Assembly (NCBI GenBank): GCA_005790565.1
Contig: SXUJ01000046.1
Coordinates: 1-37,113, forward strand
Origin: Planctomycetia bacterium
GTDB taxonomy: Bacteria > Planctomycetota > Phycisphaerae > Phycisphaerales > SM1A02
Length of the DNA: 37,113 nucleotides
Direction: 5' to 3'
In this document: positions 6,746-15,594 of the stretch, piece by piece
Position numbering within the stretch: position 1 is the first letter of the stretch
Layout of the letters: each line of letters begins with the position of its first letter
Position numbers and translations under genes: made by a program
Notes under the pieces: generated by a model
The model's database searches: none
Seen by the model: only the letters and a program-made list of their open reading frames with translations
What the model was told of the DNA's origin: nothing

Positions 6746-8020
6746 ATGCAACTCGAGCGTCCCGCACTTCGCATTTCAAATGTCTCGAAGCAGTTCGAGA
6801 TCTTTGCGTCGCCCGCGCAGATGCTGCTCGAACTCATGGGCTTTGGAAAGCGCCACGAAAAGTTTTCCGCGCTCACGGAGATCAGCCTCGACATCTCGCG
6901 CGGCGAAGTGGTTGGCGTCATCGGGCGCAACGGTGCTGGGAAGTCGACCCTACTCAAAGTGATCGCCGGCACGCTCGCAGCCGATCAAGGAACCGTCGAA
7001 GTCGACGGCAGAATCTCCGCAATTCTCGAACTCGGCACGGGATTTCATCCAGACTACACCGGGCGCGAAAACATCATCATGGGCGGTCTGTGCCTCGGAA
7101 TGTCGCGCAAGGAGATCCTCGCCAAGCAGGACGAGGTCGCCGCGTTTAGCGAACTTGGCGAGTTCATCGATCGGCCATTCCGAACCTACTCAAGCGGCAT
7201 GCAGGCGCGCCTGTGCTTCTCCACCGCCCTTGCATGCGAACCGACCATTCTCATCATCGATGAGGCGCTCGCCGTAGGCGATGTGCGATTTCAACGCAAA
7301 TGCTTTGCGCACTTTGAAGCACTCCGCGCGCGCGGCACGACCATCCTGCTCGTCTCGCACGAAATGAATGCTGTGGCGCAATTCTGCGATCGAGCAGTTT
7401 GGCTTGAGCGCGGGCGTGTCCTCGCGACGGGAAGTGCGAAGGAAGTGTCGGAGAGTTACCTTCGCGCGATGCTCGGTGACGCGACCGCCGCTGCGGCTGC
7501 GAGTGCCGCCCCCGCGCCAAGTGCACCGAGTCCATCCAAGACGCTCGGCGGCGACATCGCTCCCGAGATGCGCTACGGATCTGGCGCCGCACTGATTGAG
7601 CATGTCGAAATTGTGGGAAGCGACGGGAACGCGGTGCAGATGCTTGTGCCCAATAGGGCATATTCGATTCGCGCGAGTGTGCGTGCGGTGCAACCGATCG
7701 AAGATCTCCATGTCGGATTCTCCATTCGCACGGTCCGCGGTGTCGAGGTGTTCTCCATCAACCCCCGCCCTCAACAGGTCTCCCCTGTGCCGCTCGCGCC
7801 ACACGAGCGCGTCACTGCGGAGGTCGCCTTCACGAATCACCTCGCGCCCGGCGATTACTTCCTCACCGTCGGGGCGTGGGGACTGCAAGCGGATGCCCAC
7901 TTTGATCGCCGTGTCGATGTGCTGCAGATTCGAGTGACCGGCGATATCGGCGCACTCCCTCAATCACTGGTCAATCTCGACGCGAAGTACCGTTTTCAAC
8001 CGGTTCTCTCGGCGACCTGA
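6746..8020 (+). CDS. ABC transporter ATPase of the Wzt type (polysaccharide export)
   Basis: This is the predicted ATP-hydrolysing subunit of a polysaccharide exporter. The nucleotide-binding domain (about residues 1-235) has the Walker A GRNGAGKST at 60-68, the signature YSSGMQARL, Walker B LIIDEALAVGD and an H-loop LVSHE. An Ala/Pro-rich linker (about 245-270) leads to a C-terminal beta-sandwich domain (about 275-420) like the O-antigen-binding domain of Wzt, with SIRASVRAVQ and HLAPGDYFLTVG. In Escherichia coli O8/O9a that domain recognises the finished, capped glycan. A GAGAAGG ribosome site precedes the start. The partner permease (Wzm) is not in the window. The preceding methyltransferase is reminiscent of systems in which a methylated chain end is recognised by Wzt, but that link is inference. 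Confidence 0.9.
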   Translation: MQLERPALRISNVSKQFEIFASPAQMLLELMGFGKRHEKFSALTEISLDISRGEVVGVIGRNGAGKSTLLKVIAGTLAADQGTVEVDGRISAILELGTGFHPDYTGRENIIMGGLCLGMSRKEILAKQDEVAAFSELGEFIDRPFRTYSSGMQARLCFSTALACEPTILIIDEALAVGDVRFQRKCFAHFEALRARGTTILLVSHEMNAVAQFCDRAVWLERGRVLATGSAKEVSESYLRAMLGDATAAAAASAAPAPSAPSPSKTLGGDIAPEMRYGSGAALIEHVEIVGSDGNAVQMLVPNRAYSIRASVRAVQPIEDLHVGFSIRTVRGVEVFSINPRPQQVSPVPLAPHERVTAEVAFTNHLAPGDYFLTVGAWGLQADAHFDRRVDVLQIRVTGDIGALPQSLVNLDAKYRFQPVLSAT

Positions 8021-8026
8021 CTGAGG

Positions 8027-10684
8027 CTAGGCCGAGTGGTAGAGCGCGTTTGTTAGGCGCACCATCCGTTCAAGATCGAATCGCTCAAGCGCGAATGCGC
8101 GCGCGGCCTGAGAGAACCTCTTTCGAAGCGCGTCATCGGAGCAGAGCCGCGCCAAACTCGATGCCATGCCATCGACATCCTCGCATTCGTGCAAGAAGCC
8201 TGTCTCTCCGTCAAGAAATGTCTCGCGTGCCCCACCTGCGTCACTCGAAACAACCGGGCAGCCAAGGAACTGTGCTTCCATCAGGACATTGGGGAATCCC
8301 TCCACGCGCGAGCAGAGGAGCGTGGCATTCGCCGCTGCGTACATCGTCGAGACATCCGTGCGGCGGCCAAGCAGTGTGAATGAGTCGCGGATGTCCTCGG
8401 TTGCTCGCTCCATCTCTTCGCGCATCGGGCCATCGCCGCTGATGACTATGCGCGCGTTGGGAACGCGACGAAGCAACCGCCTCGCGATTTCGATGAACTG
8501 ATGCGGCCGTTTCTCTTCGACGAGTCGAAAGGCGCCCACAAGGAGTGGTCGACCGGTCGCGCGGAGCTCCGCGCGCAGGCGCGCGACACATCCCGGGTCG
8601 GTGTCGGTGAACTGCGCGGGATCGACCCCGTTGTTGATCACCGCGATGCGCGATGCGTCGATCCCAATCCAACGCGCGTAATCTCGCGCACCGTGCTCTG
8701 AATTCGCCACAAATCGCACGCGCGGACTTGTCGACAGGGCTTGATACCACGAGTGCATCCAGTCGCCATACCACGCGGGAAAGTTTGGCGGAGAAACCGA
8801 CCGCAGCGAAAACACCACGCGATCGATCCCGAGTGCAAGGGCGGCGATGCCAGCGAGAACGTTGCTGTGATCGAGCCAGGTGTGCACGACATGCGCGCGT
8901 GTCGAGAGAATCGCGGAAATGAACGCGATCGGTTCAGGCCCGAGTTCTGGCGGAATGGCGCAGAGCCGTGCGCGCAACCGATGATCCGTGCGTAGTCTCT
9001 CGAGTGCCAGCGCTGTGGAAGGACCCGCCAACGCGCGAACATCCACTCCCGCTTCCGCGAGAAGGGGGCGGAAAAAAGCCCCAGGCCCGACCGCCGGATG
9101 AAAGGTCACGACCGTGTGGGAGGCAAGCCTACGCGTATGCGCCACCGAGGCGTAGGTCGCGAGTTGGCGTTCCGCCCCGCCGGGAGTCAGGCACCCGATT
9201 ACATGCACGACTCGGGGGCGCTTCGGAATCGCCACCCGCGTGCACCCTCGCGGCGCCTCAAGCAGCGGCAACGCGTCCATCGCGGGGCGCGTCACTCGGA
9301 CGCACTTTTCATACGGCACAACCCTCTCATAGCACTCGAGCGACCTGCTCACCATCGTCTCGAGCGCGAAGTTGCGCTCGACAAACTTCTGTGCTCGTGC
9401 CGACATCCGAGCGCGCATTGGTCGATTGGCGAGCAATTGGATCGTTCGAGATGCGAGCCCCTCCGCATCGCCGATGGGCAACAGAAAGCCGGTCAGCTCA
9501 TCGAGCACTGCGTCAACCGTCCCGCCGCCTGCAGTAGCGACCACCGGACAGCCAAGCGCCTGCGCTTCAAGCAGCGCATTCGGCGTGCCCTCCCTGCGTG
9601 AAGTGTGCATCACGACATCGGCGATTGACAGCAACGCGGCCACATCGTCGCGCCTGCCGAGCAATCGAAAGCGCGAGGGGTCCATCGATTGTGCATGCTT
9701 CTCCACCTCCCCTCGCATAGGCCCATCCCCCGCAAGCAGCACGCACGAATCGGGCATTCTGCTGAGCACAATCCTCGCCGCGCGGACAAAGTCGAGAGGT
9801 TCCTTCTCCTCAGAGAGGCGAAAGACGCCGAGCACCAAGCGTTTCCCATCCACCTGCAGGTCGCGGCGCAGTTGCGCGCTCTGCGCTTGGTTTGGGATAT
9901 CCATCACACTCTTGTCGATCCCGTTCGGAATCACCGAAAAGCGAGAGAGTTTGACACCAGCCCAGTGGGAGTAGTCCGCTGCTCCAACGCGAGAGTTTGC
10001 GAGGAATTGAACTCGAGCACAAGCCGCGAGTTTTCGATACCACGCGAGGAGGTACGGTGAGTAGAGGTTTGGGAAATTGGAGGGATTGACATTCCGAACG
10101 GACAGCACAATGTTCGGGACACCCGAGATCAGCGCCGCAATCCCACTCCAAACATTCGCGTGATCAAGCCACGCATGCACCACATCCGGCTGCAGTCGTC
10201 GAAACTCGCACGCGAGTTCTGTGACATACGCTTGGTATCGCGGATCAACCAATCCAAGTCGACGCTGGAAATCGTGGTCGATGCAAAGTGCATCGCGGGT
10301 CTGCTCGTCGCAAGTCTCCCCAGCGACCTCCACTGTGACGCCTCCCGCTTGGGCGAGTGGGAGATAGTGCGCGGCGCTGCCCGTGAGTGGATTCGTCAGG
10401 AGGATTCTCGCTTCGATACCGCCCCGTCGCAGAGACTCTCGCGCGAGGTAGACGAGTTGGCGTTCGGCTCCTCCCGGACCGAGACTCCCGATGACATGCA
10501 CAACGCGAGCCCGTGAGCGATTTGGAGTTGCGCATGGTTGCAACGCGAGGAGTTCCCGCGCCAAATCATCCTCTTCTTCGCCTCTCACTGATGCAACTCG
10601 CACTGTGGCCTCCTCGCGGCGAGAAGACTCGATTGCCCCGCGAAGAAAACGCAGTCGCTGAAATTCGCTCGTGTAACAACCCAT
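8027..10684 (-). CDS. Tandem fusion of two GT4 glycosyltransferases
   Basis: Two complete GT-B fold, GT4-family glycosyltransferases lie in one 885-residue chain, predicted to transfer sugars from nucleotide-sugars onto a growing glycan at the cytoplasmic face of the membrane. Copy 1 (about residues 61-470) and copy 2 (about 492-885) each start with VVHVIGxLxPGGAERQL, share a WLDHxNVxxGIAAL block and a PPNFP-like block, have the donor-loop GDGPMR(G/E)E and end with the EGxPNxLxEAQxLGCPVV motif, whose two Glu contact the donor. The similarity between halves suggests internal duplication with fusion, not joining of unrelated enzymes. An Arg/Glu-rich stretch of about 55 residues precedes copy 1. 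It lies 102 bp downstream of the hybrid kinase gene on the same strand and converges on the Wzt-like gene with a 6-bp gap. Confidence 0.92.
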   Translation of the reverse strand: MGCYTSEFQRLRFLRGAIESSRREEATVRVASVRGEEEDDLARELLALQPCATPNRSRARVVHVIGSLGPGGAERQLVYLARESLRRGGIEARILLTNPLTGSAAHYLPLAQAGGVTVEVAGETCDEQTRDALCIDHDFQRRLGLVDPRYQAYVTELACEFRRLQPDVVHAWLDHANVWSGIAALISGVPNIVLSVRNVNPSNFPNLYSPYLLAWYRKLAACARVQFLANSRVGAADYSHWAGVKLSRFSVIPNGIDKSVMDIPNQAQSAQLRRDLQVDGKRLVLGVFRLSEEKEPLDFVRAARIVLSRMPDSCVLLAGDGPMRGEVEKHAQSMDPSRFRLLGRRDDVAALLSIADVVMHTSRREGTPNALLEAQALGCPVVATAGGGTVDAVLDELTGFLLPIGDAEGLASRTIQLLANRPMRARMSARAQKFVERNFALETMVSRSLECYERVVPYEKCVRVTRPAMDALPLLEAPRGCTRVAIPKRPRVVHVIGCLTPGGAERQLATYASVAHTRRLASHTVVTFHPAVGPGAFFRPLLAEAGVDVRALAGPSTALALERLRTDHRLRARLCAIPPELGPEPIAFISAILSTRAHVVHTWLDHSNVLAGIAALALGIDRVVFSLRSVSPPNFPAWYGDWMHSWYQALSTSPRVRFVANSEHGARDYARWIGIDASRIAVINNGVDPAQFTDTDPGCVARLRAELRATGRPLLVGAFRLVEEKRPHQFIEIARRLLRRVPNARIVISGDGPMREEMERATEDIRDSFTLLGRRTDVSTMYAAANATLLCSRVEGFPNVLMEAQFLGCPVVSSDAGGARETFLDGETGFLHECEDVDGMASSLARLCSDDALRKRFSQAARAFALERFDLERMVRLTNALYHSA

Positions 10685-10768
10685 AGCATGTCGGAAGAGA
10701 TTGGCCGATCAAACCAAACTCGAAGTCGCCGTCATCCTAACGGATCAACGGCCGAGAACGGACCCCAA

Positions 10769-10783
10769 GCGGGAGGTGCCCGC
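10769..10783 (-). terminator. Weak hairpin after the hybrid kinase gene
   Basis: GCGGG-AGGTG-CCCGC forms a 5-bp stem with a 5-nt loop just beyond the kinase stop at 10787. The following minus-strand sequence has no convincing T-tract, so termination would be weak. It may merely separate kinase and glycosyltransferase expression. Confidence 0.2.
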
Positions 10784-10786
10784 GCT

Positions 10787-13036
10787 TCAATTCTGTGATG
10801 CGTACTCCGCAACCACCCGCGCAAGGACTTCCCCAAGCGCGTTTGGATCCACCGGCTTGGAGAGATGCGCCGCGAAGCCAACCTGTTCACTTCTCGCTAA
10901 CGACGGCGCATCCGCGAGAGCGCTCAATGCGACCATTGGGCCACCGTACCCGCACTTTCGCAGCGCCTCCGCAGTCTGATGCCCGCTCAGGCCTGGCATC
11001 TGAAGGTCGAGCAGTACGCAATCGACCTCCAGTCCGCAATGCACTGCCTCCAAGAGGTCGGTCCCAGAAACGAAGGTCGAAACCGTCGCGCCGAGGCCGC
11101 GAAGAAGATGTCCCGTGATCTCGCGCGCCTCCGCGTAATCATCCGCGAAGGCCACTCTCACTCCGAGCAATCGTTGCGTCAGAGTGCCTGCGCCACTCGA
11201 GTCTGGGACGGACATCGATTGCACCGCAACCGATTGATCCGTGTCGACCCATCGTTTCGCAGGAATGCGAACCGCAAAGACGGACCCCTTGCCAACCTCA
11301 CTCGTGAGTTGAATGCTTCCTCCAAGCGCGCCAACGATCGTATTGACGACCGCAAGACCAAGCCCGGTTCCGGAACGGGGCGCACCCTCCGCTCGCTTCT
11401 CCCTATAGAACGGAGCGAACACCTTTGATTGAGCCTCTGGGGAGATGCCAATGCCTGTGTCGGAAACCGAAATCTCAATCTCCTCCTTCGATCCCTCGGG
11501 AATCCAAAGCGACAGCGCAACCGATCCGTGGTCGGTGTAGCGCACGGCATTGCCTACGAGGTTCTGAACAATCTGCCGAATGCGAGTCGGATCACCAAGG
11601 ATCTGAAGGCGTTCGATGCCAGGATGCGAGAAGAAGAAGGTAAGTCCCTTCGTTCGCGCCTCGATGGAGTAGAGATCCATGCACTCTTCGCAGATGACAA
11701 GCACATCCGTGAATCGTGACTCCACCGACAGCCTCCCCATCGTCGCGCTGCGGAGGTCGAGGAGGTGATCGGTGAGGCGAAGGATAAAATTGCAACTTCG
11801 CTTGATGGCCTCAAAGGCGTTGTCGCGAAGCGCACCAGCGTCACCATAGGCTGGGTCAGTCCGAACCAATTCAGCAAAACCGACAATCGCGCCGAGCGGG
11901 CCTCGAATGTCGTGACTCACGCCTGAAATGAGCCGGTTTCGTTCGGCGACGGCTTCATCCGCCGCGGCACGGACCGCGAGATTCGCTTCGACCAACCTTC
12001 GGCGAGCCACGATTCCCACCACAAGAGCAGCGACTCCGCCGAATAGGACTCCAAAAACGACTCCTGACGAAAGCAAGCGCCCCGAGACTCCCGACGGAGT
12101 TCGTTGGATCGCAGGTGAATTCGGATTCGCGCAAAACATGAGCGAAGTGACCCAACTTCCCCTCTCACTCAACTGATCGAGCGGCACCAACACGAGGAGC
12201 TGTCGCCCTGACGCCATGAGTAGTCCATGCTCCGCGTCGAAGGACACTGCGGACAGCGCCCCGAGTGTCTCAAGCGGGGGCTGCTCCCAGTTTGCTGTCG
12301 GCTGCATCCTCCCATCGTGGATCACTTCACTGTTCCAGTTCAGGAGCGAGAGGTTGTACACGCCGCGGCCCGCCTGATTGGCAGTGGAGAGAAGTGACTC
12401 AATGGCCTCCAACTCCCAAAGAATCATGAGAACGCCCCTCGGCGCAGTCGCGACTGATCGAACCGGCGAGCACCCGACAAGCAGGTTCTTTGCGTCGCTC
12501 GTCGGTCCTTCGTCCGCACAGCTAGGCATCACTGCGATCCACGCGCGTGCGTCTGCCGCGAGCGCGTCGTTCACGAACTCCTCTCTGCATTCTCGCGTAC
12601 CGAGCTCCAAGGGTGATCGCGGGTCCGGCTGCACCTCTCCGATAGCGTCAAAGTGAAGCATCGCAATCGGCACTCCAAAAGTGTCGTAGGCGACCACCCG
12701 GCAATTGACCGCTTGACCCGAGAACTTCGACAGTGCCTCAATCACCTGAACACGATCAGCACGACCCAACGCTTCCGCCACCGCGAAATCCGCAGCCATA
12801 GCATCGCGCACCTGCTGCAATGGCGAGAGCACAGAGGCAAGTTGATCCCTCCACTGCGCCCCTACCCCGAGCAAGTACTCAAAGGAAGTGGCGCCTGCGC
12901 TCGCCCGCGCCTCGCCGTCGCGCTGCGGCATCGCGAATGAGCGCGTCGTGATTGAACACACGCCAAGCACGGCCGTCACTGCAAACCGCCTCAAGACGCG
13001 GCGAAGAGACGAAACACCGAGACGACCCATGCTCAA
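10787..13036 (-). CDS. Hybrid histidine kinase with C-terminal receiver
   Basis: This is a membrane sensor kinase of a phosphorelay. Domain order over 749 residues: N-terminal membrane/signal segment (about 18-36), a periplasmic-looking sensor of about 280 residues with several Cys, a second membrane helix (about 323-345), HisKA with SGVSHDIRGPLGAI (phospho-acceptor His375), HATPase with DPTRIRQIVQNLVGNAVRYTD, DTGIGIS and GTGLGLAVV, then a receiver with the FADD acidic pair, phospho-acceptor Asp677 in LLDLQMPG and Lys727 in LSKPVD. All catalytic residues are present. No DNA-binding or other output domain and no separate response regulator lies nearby, so an Hpt protein and regulator elsewhere are expected. 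The ATG overlaps the stop of the MASE1-CHASE-PAS gene by 4 nt (ATGA), which implies translational coupling and probably a joint sensor. Confidence 0.93.
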   Translation of the reverse strand: MSMGRLGVSSLRRVLRRFAVTAVLGVCSITTRSFAMPQRDGEARASAGATSFEYLLGVGAQWRDQLASVLSPLQQVRDAMAADFAVAEALGRADRVQVIEALSKFSGQAVNCRVVAYDTFGVPIAMLHFDAIGEVQPDPRSPLELGTRECREEFVNDALAADARAWIAVMPSCADEGPTSDAKNLLVGCSPVRSVATAPRGVLMILWELEAIESLLSTANQAGRGVYNLSLLNWNSEVIHDGRMQPTANWEQPPLETLGALSAVSFDAEHGLLMASGRQLLVLVPLDQLSERGSWVTSLMFCANPNSPAIQRTPSGVSGRLLSSGVVFGVLFGGVAALVVGIVARRRLVEANLAVRAAADEAVAERNRLISGVSHDIRGPLGAIVGFAELVRTDPAYGDAGALRDNAFEAIKRSCNFILRLTDHLLDLRSATMGRLSVESRFTDVLVICEECMDLYSIEARTKGLTFFFSHPGIERLQILGDPTRIRQIVQNLVGNAVRYTDHGSVALSLWIPEGSKEEIEISVSDTGIGISPEAQSKVFAPFYREKRAEGAPRSGTGLGLAVVNTIVGALGGSIQLTSEVGKGSVFAVRIPAKRWVDTDQSVAVQSMSVPDSSGAGTLTQRLLGVRVAFADDYAEAREITGHLLRGLGATVSTFVSGTDLLEAVHCGLEVDCVLLDLQMPGLSGHQTAEALRKCGYGGPMVALSALADAPSLARSEQVGFAAHLSKPVDPNALGEVLARVVAEYASQN

Positions 13037-15021
13037 GCCGTACCTCCGCGCGGGAAGGGAGGCGAATCATGGAACGCGACAATCGTCAATTGTGACCCGT
13101 CCATGGTAGAGGTCGTGGACTGCCTGACAATTAGGCTCAGGCGCGCGCCTTGCGCCGTCGTGCAATGCAAGATCCTTGGCAGACCCCCGTCATGCTCACG
13201 GAGTTCCACAACATCGGGTACGACACTCTCTCCGCCATCACGACTTTGAGTGAGCAGTATGTTTGGAGAGTGCCCCAGCAACTGATGTTGCGCGTACCCA
13301 AAGAGTTCAACCGCACGACGGTTGGCCATGACGATGCTTCCTCGAGCACTCACTGCAAGGAGCGCGGTCGGAGCACCATCCACGAGTTGACGCATACGGT
13401 CGTGCGCCCTTTGCAACTCAGCACTTCGCTCTCGAACCTCAGCGTCGACGAGTAAATCTCTGCCGGATGTATAGAGCTGCCCCGCCACGAGGAGCGCCGT
13501 CAAAAGCGCGAACGCTCCATACTGTGCAAAGAACTCCCACGGACTCCGCCCCGCTAGGTACACATCCGAGGAGACGGCCTCTGCGCGCCACCGTCGTCCG
13601 ACGAATGCGATCTCTTGCGCCTCTCGGAGCGTTGCTTTCGTTTCCGAACTCGAGTCTTCCGAATCCAGGGTTGAGTAGAGGAGCCTGTGCGAGGAGGGCG
13701 CTTCGAGATCAGTCACGCTCAGTTGAACACCCTCTTGCTTGAGGGACTCGCCCACCCGCGCGCACAACTTGGTCGCATCGACAATGACGCTGATGAACCC
13801 CATCAACTCCCCAGTGGAGTTTGACAAAATCGGCGCGAAGAGAAGTACGCTCGGCGCACTGCGCGCCGGAGCGAGTCGAAGCGGCTCGGTCGCAGTCACC
13901 CGTCCCGTCTGACGCGCGCGGAACATGGCGCTCCGCCGAGCGCCTTCGGAAAAGGAATCGAATCCCAGCGAGATCTGATTCCCCGCGAGCGGTTCGATGA
14001 AGAGAACAGGGAAGTACTCCTCGCGCTCGCCCGCTGTGAACTTTTGCCCATCGTCAGCCCGCTCCGTGATTCGGTATCCACCGAGTCCCTCAGCGATCGC
14101 AGCGGCTTCGAACGCGGCTCTTTCTGCCCGTCGAACGCGCGGCTGCCAAGTAACCGCTTGTACATCAGGCGCGCGAGCGAGGAGTTCACCGACGAAACTC
14201 TCGAACTCCGAGCGCTCCACGAGGTTGCTCGATGCGTAGAACGCCGTCACGGCGCTCGCGATCATCTCGTAATTCGCTCGTTCGAGTTCGAGCTCCGCGA
14301 CGGCGTCTGTGATTAGGGAGCGGAACTCCGCCTCCCTCGCATTCCGCATGCTTCCTCCAACGGCCGTTGCGCCCCAAACCACACCGAAGTAGATCACAGG
14401 AAGGAAAATCACCATGGACTTCCGACGCTGCCATACATCGCGTGGTGATCCAAGCACGAGGAGTACGAGCACGGATGATGTGATCGAGCCGAGCGTGGTG
14501 CTCACAAACTCCGCACAGAGAACTTGCCACGCCGGTTCCGCGGAGCCTGTCTCCAAGAGGCGCACCGTGAGGTAGTCCCAACCTGTCCCACCTAGGCTGC
14601 CAGCTGGGAGGATCACCCAAATGAACAGCACAATCTCGCGTGGACGCAACAGCGTGATGGGTGATGAAAGTCGGGTCCGCGCAATCCAATACACCACAAG
14701 GGCATTGAGCAAATCAGCGAATCCCAACGAAAGATTCGTGAGGACGAAGTGTGAGTCGATGCTCGAAAGTGATGTGCCGCGCTCAAACGAGATCAGCGCG
14801 TCTGCGACTGCCGTACCCAGCCAAATCCCAGGCCACGCGCGCAGGCCGCGGGCGAGCAGCCAACCGGCACCGATCCCGGCCAACGGATGAAAAATGCCGG
14901 TCTCTGTCCCTGAACCCAAGAGCCGCATTCCAACGATCTGAACAGCCACGATCAGAGTGGCGAGGAGCAAGCACTCGCCGGCGGACTTCTGGAACGAGGT
15001 CGGGATAGGTGGACCGCCCAT
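13033..15021 (-). CDS. MASE1-CHASE-PAS membrane sensor without a kinase domain
   Basis: The protein has an N-terminal MASE1-like membrane module (about residues 15-225, with roughly eight hydrophobic segments and a GIFHPLAGIGAGWLLARGLR signature), a CHASE extracytoplasmic ligand-binding domain (about 250-420, VQAVTWQPRV, FEAAAIAEG, PVLFIEPLAGN, GFISVIVDATKL), another membrane helix (about 500-517), a short coiled linker and a PAS domain (about 545-650, MRQLVDGAPTALLAVSARGSIVMANRRAVELFGY). This architecture normally continues into a histidine kinase or a GGDEF domain. Here it stops after PAS at residue 662, and the next gene, overlapping by ATGA, supplies kinase and receiver. A stop-codon split of a longer ancestral sensor is one explanation, but the kinase has its own membrane anchor and sensor, which argues for two subunits. 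A TAGACT box lies 7 nt before the ATG. Confidence 0.88.
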   Translation of the reverse strand: MGGPPIPTSFQKSAGECLLLATLIVAVQIVGMRLLGSGTETGIFHPLAGIGAGWLLARGLRAWPGIWLGTAVADALISFERGTSLSSIDSHFVLTNLSLGFADLLNALVVYWIARTRLSSPITLLRPREIVLFIWVILPAGSLGGTGWDYLTVRLLETGSAEPAWQVLCAEFVSTTLGSITSSVLVLLVLGSPRDVWQRRKSMVIFLPVIYFGVVWGATAVGGSMRNAREAEFRSLITDAVAELELERANYEMIASAVTAFYASSNLVERSEFESFVGELLARAPDVQAVTWQPRVRRAERAAFEAAAIAEGLGGYRITERADDGQKFTAGEREEYFPVLFIEPLAGNQISLGFDSFSEGARRSAMFRARQTGRVTATEPLRLAPARSAPSVLLFAPILSNSTGELMGFISVIVDATKLCARVGESLKQEGVQLSVTDLEAPSSHRLLYSTLDSEDSSSETKATLREAQEIAFVGRRWRAEAVSSDVYLAGRSPWEFFAQYGAFALLTALLVAGQLYTSGRDLLVDAEVRERSAELQRAHDRMRQLVDGAPTALLAVSARGSIVMANRRAVELFGYAQHQLLGHSPNILLTQSRDGGESVVPDVVELREHDGGLPRILHCTTAQGARLSLIVRQSTTSTMDGSQLTIVAFHDSPPFPRGGTA

Positions 15022-15028
15022 GGAGCCA

Positions 15029-15034
15029 AGTCTA
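15029..15034 (-). promoter_or_regulatory. Putative -10 box TAGACT of the MASE1-CHASE-PAS gene
   Basis: On the minus strand TAGACT ends 7 nt before the ATG at 15021, inside the 15-bp gap after the small upstream gene. It would give a leaderless message for the sensor operon in addition to any read-through. Confidence 0.45.
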
Positions 15035-15036
15035 CC

Positions 15037-15357
15037 TCACACCTTCGGCATGCGGTCGGTTCGCGATGCGCCGAAGTACTTGTCGCTGCGATATCGCAGC
15101 CACACTCGCAGCGCCTGCGGCACCATCCCGCGCTGTTCCGCAGAAAGAGTCTCGTACAACTGGATTGCCTTTAAGCGCTCTCCCCGGCATGCAGCGTTGT
15201 TGTGAGCATCCCACAAGGTTCGCGCGGCGCGGATTCGACGACAAACTTCCTTGACGAGCGGTACGCCGGTCAGCGGCTGGCTCGAGTTTTTGTTCGATTT
15301 CCTCTTCGCGGGCACGAGGCGCATTAGACTCGCTCTCGCAGCCTCGTAAATGCCCAT
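15037..15357 (-). CDS. Small basic protein of unknown function
   Basis: I do not recognise this gene. From ATG 15357 it encodes 106 residues, with a basic N-terminal third (RLVPAKRKSNKNS) and an ordered, helical-looking core with regularly spaced Arg and Trp (KEVCRRIRAARTLWDAH, ERLKAIQLYETLSAEQR, ALRVWLRYRSDKYFG). The composition and helix pattern look coding, unlike the opposite frames. A shorter start at 15324 (95 residues) is possible. Neither start has a clear Shine-Dalgarno or TANNCT box. The longer start overlaps the start of the divergent VF530-like gene within CATG. It ends 15 bp before the MASE1-CHASE-PAS gene on the same strand and may be cotranscribed with it. The basic charge would allow nucleic-acid binding, but no domain supports that. 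Confidence 0.55.
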   Translation of the reverse strand: MGIYEAARASLMRLVPAKRKSNKNSSQPLTGVPLVKEVCRRIRAARTLWDAHNNAACRGERLKAIQLYETLSAEQRGMVPQALRVWLRYRSDKYFGASRTDRMPKV

Positions 15358-15586
15358 GGAACACAATCCGCGCGATCCACTCCACGGCCTGACACTCGAA
15401 GTCATCCTCACCACCCTCGTGGAGCGACATGGTTGGGAGATACTGAGCAAACGGATCAACATCCGCTGCTTCACTTCGAACCCGAGCATCAAGTCGAGCC
15501 TCTCGTTTCTTCGAAAGACTCCTTGGGCTCGACAGAAGGTGGAGGCGTGGTACCTGCACGACCTCCGGAACGGGCATCGTCGCTGA
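15350..15586 (+). CDS. VF530-like (DUF2132) DNA-binding protein
   Basis: This is a small single-domain protein of the VF530 family, whose members have a SAP-like helical fold and are reported to bind DNA. Nearly the whole 78-residue chain matches the family pattern: DPLHGLTLEVILTTLVERHGW, then RINIRCF, then PSIKSSLSFLRKTPWARQKVE and W/LYL at the end. Two in-frame ATGs occur (15350 and 15356) and neither has a good ribosome site. A TAGACT box at 15325-15330 could start a message about 10-15 nt before 15350. The second ATG forms a CATG palindrome with the start codon of the divergent small gene. It ends 8 bp from the convergent MuiA-family gene. Cellular role unknown. Confidence 0.88.
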   Translation: MPMEHNPRDPLHGLTLEVILTTLVERHGWEILSKRINIRCFTSNPSIKSSLSFLRKTPWARQKVEAWYLHDLRNGHRR

Positions 15587-15594
15587 GGGCGGCG

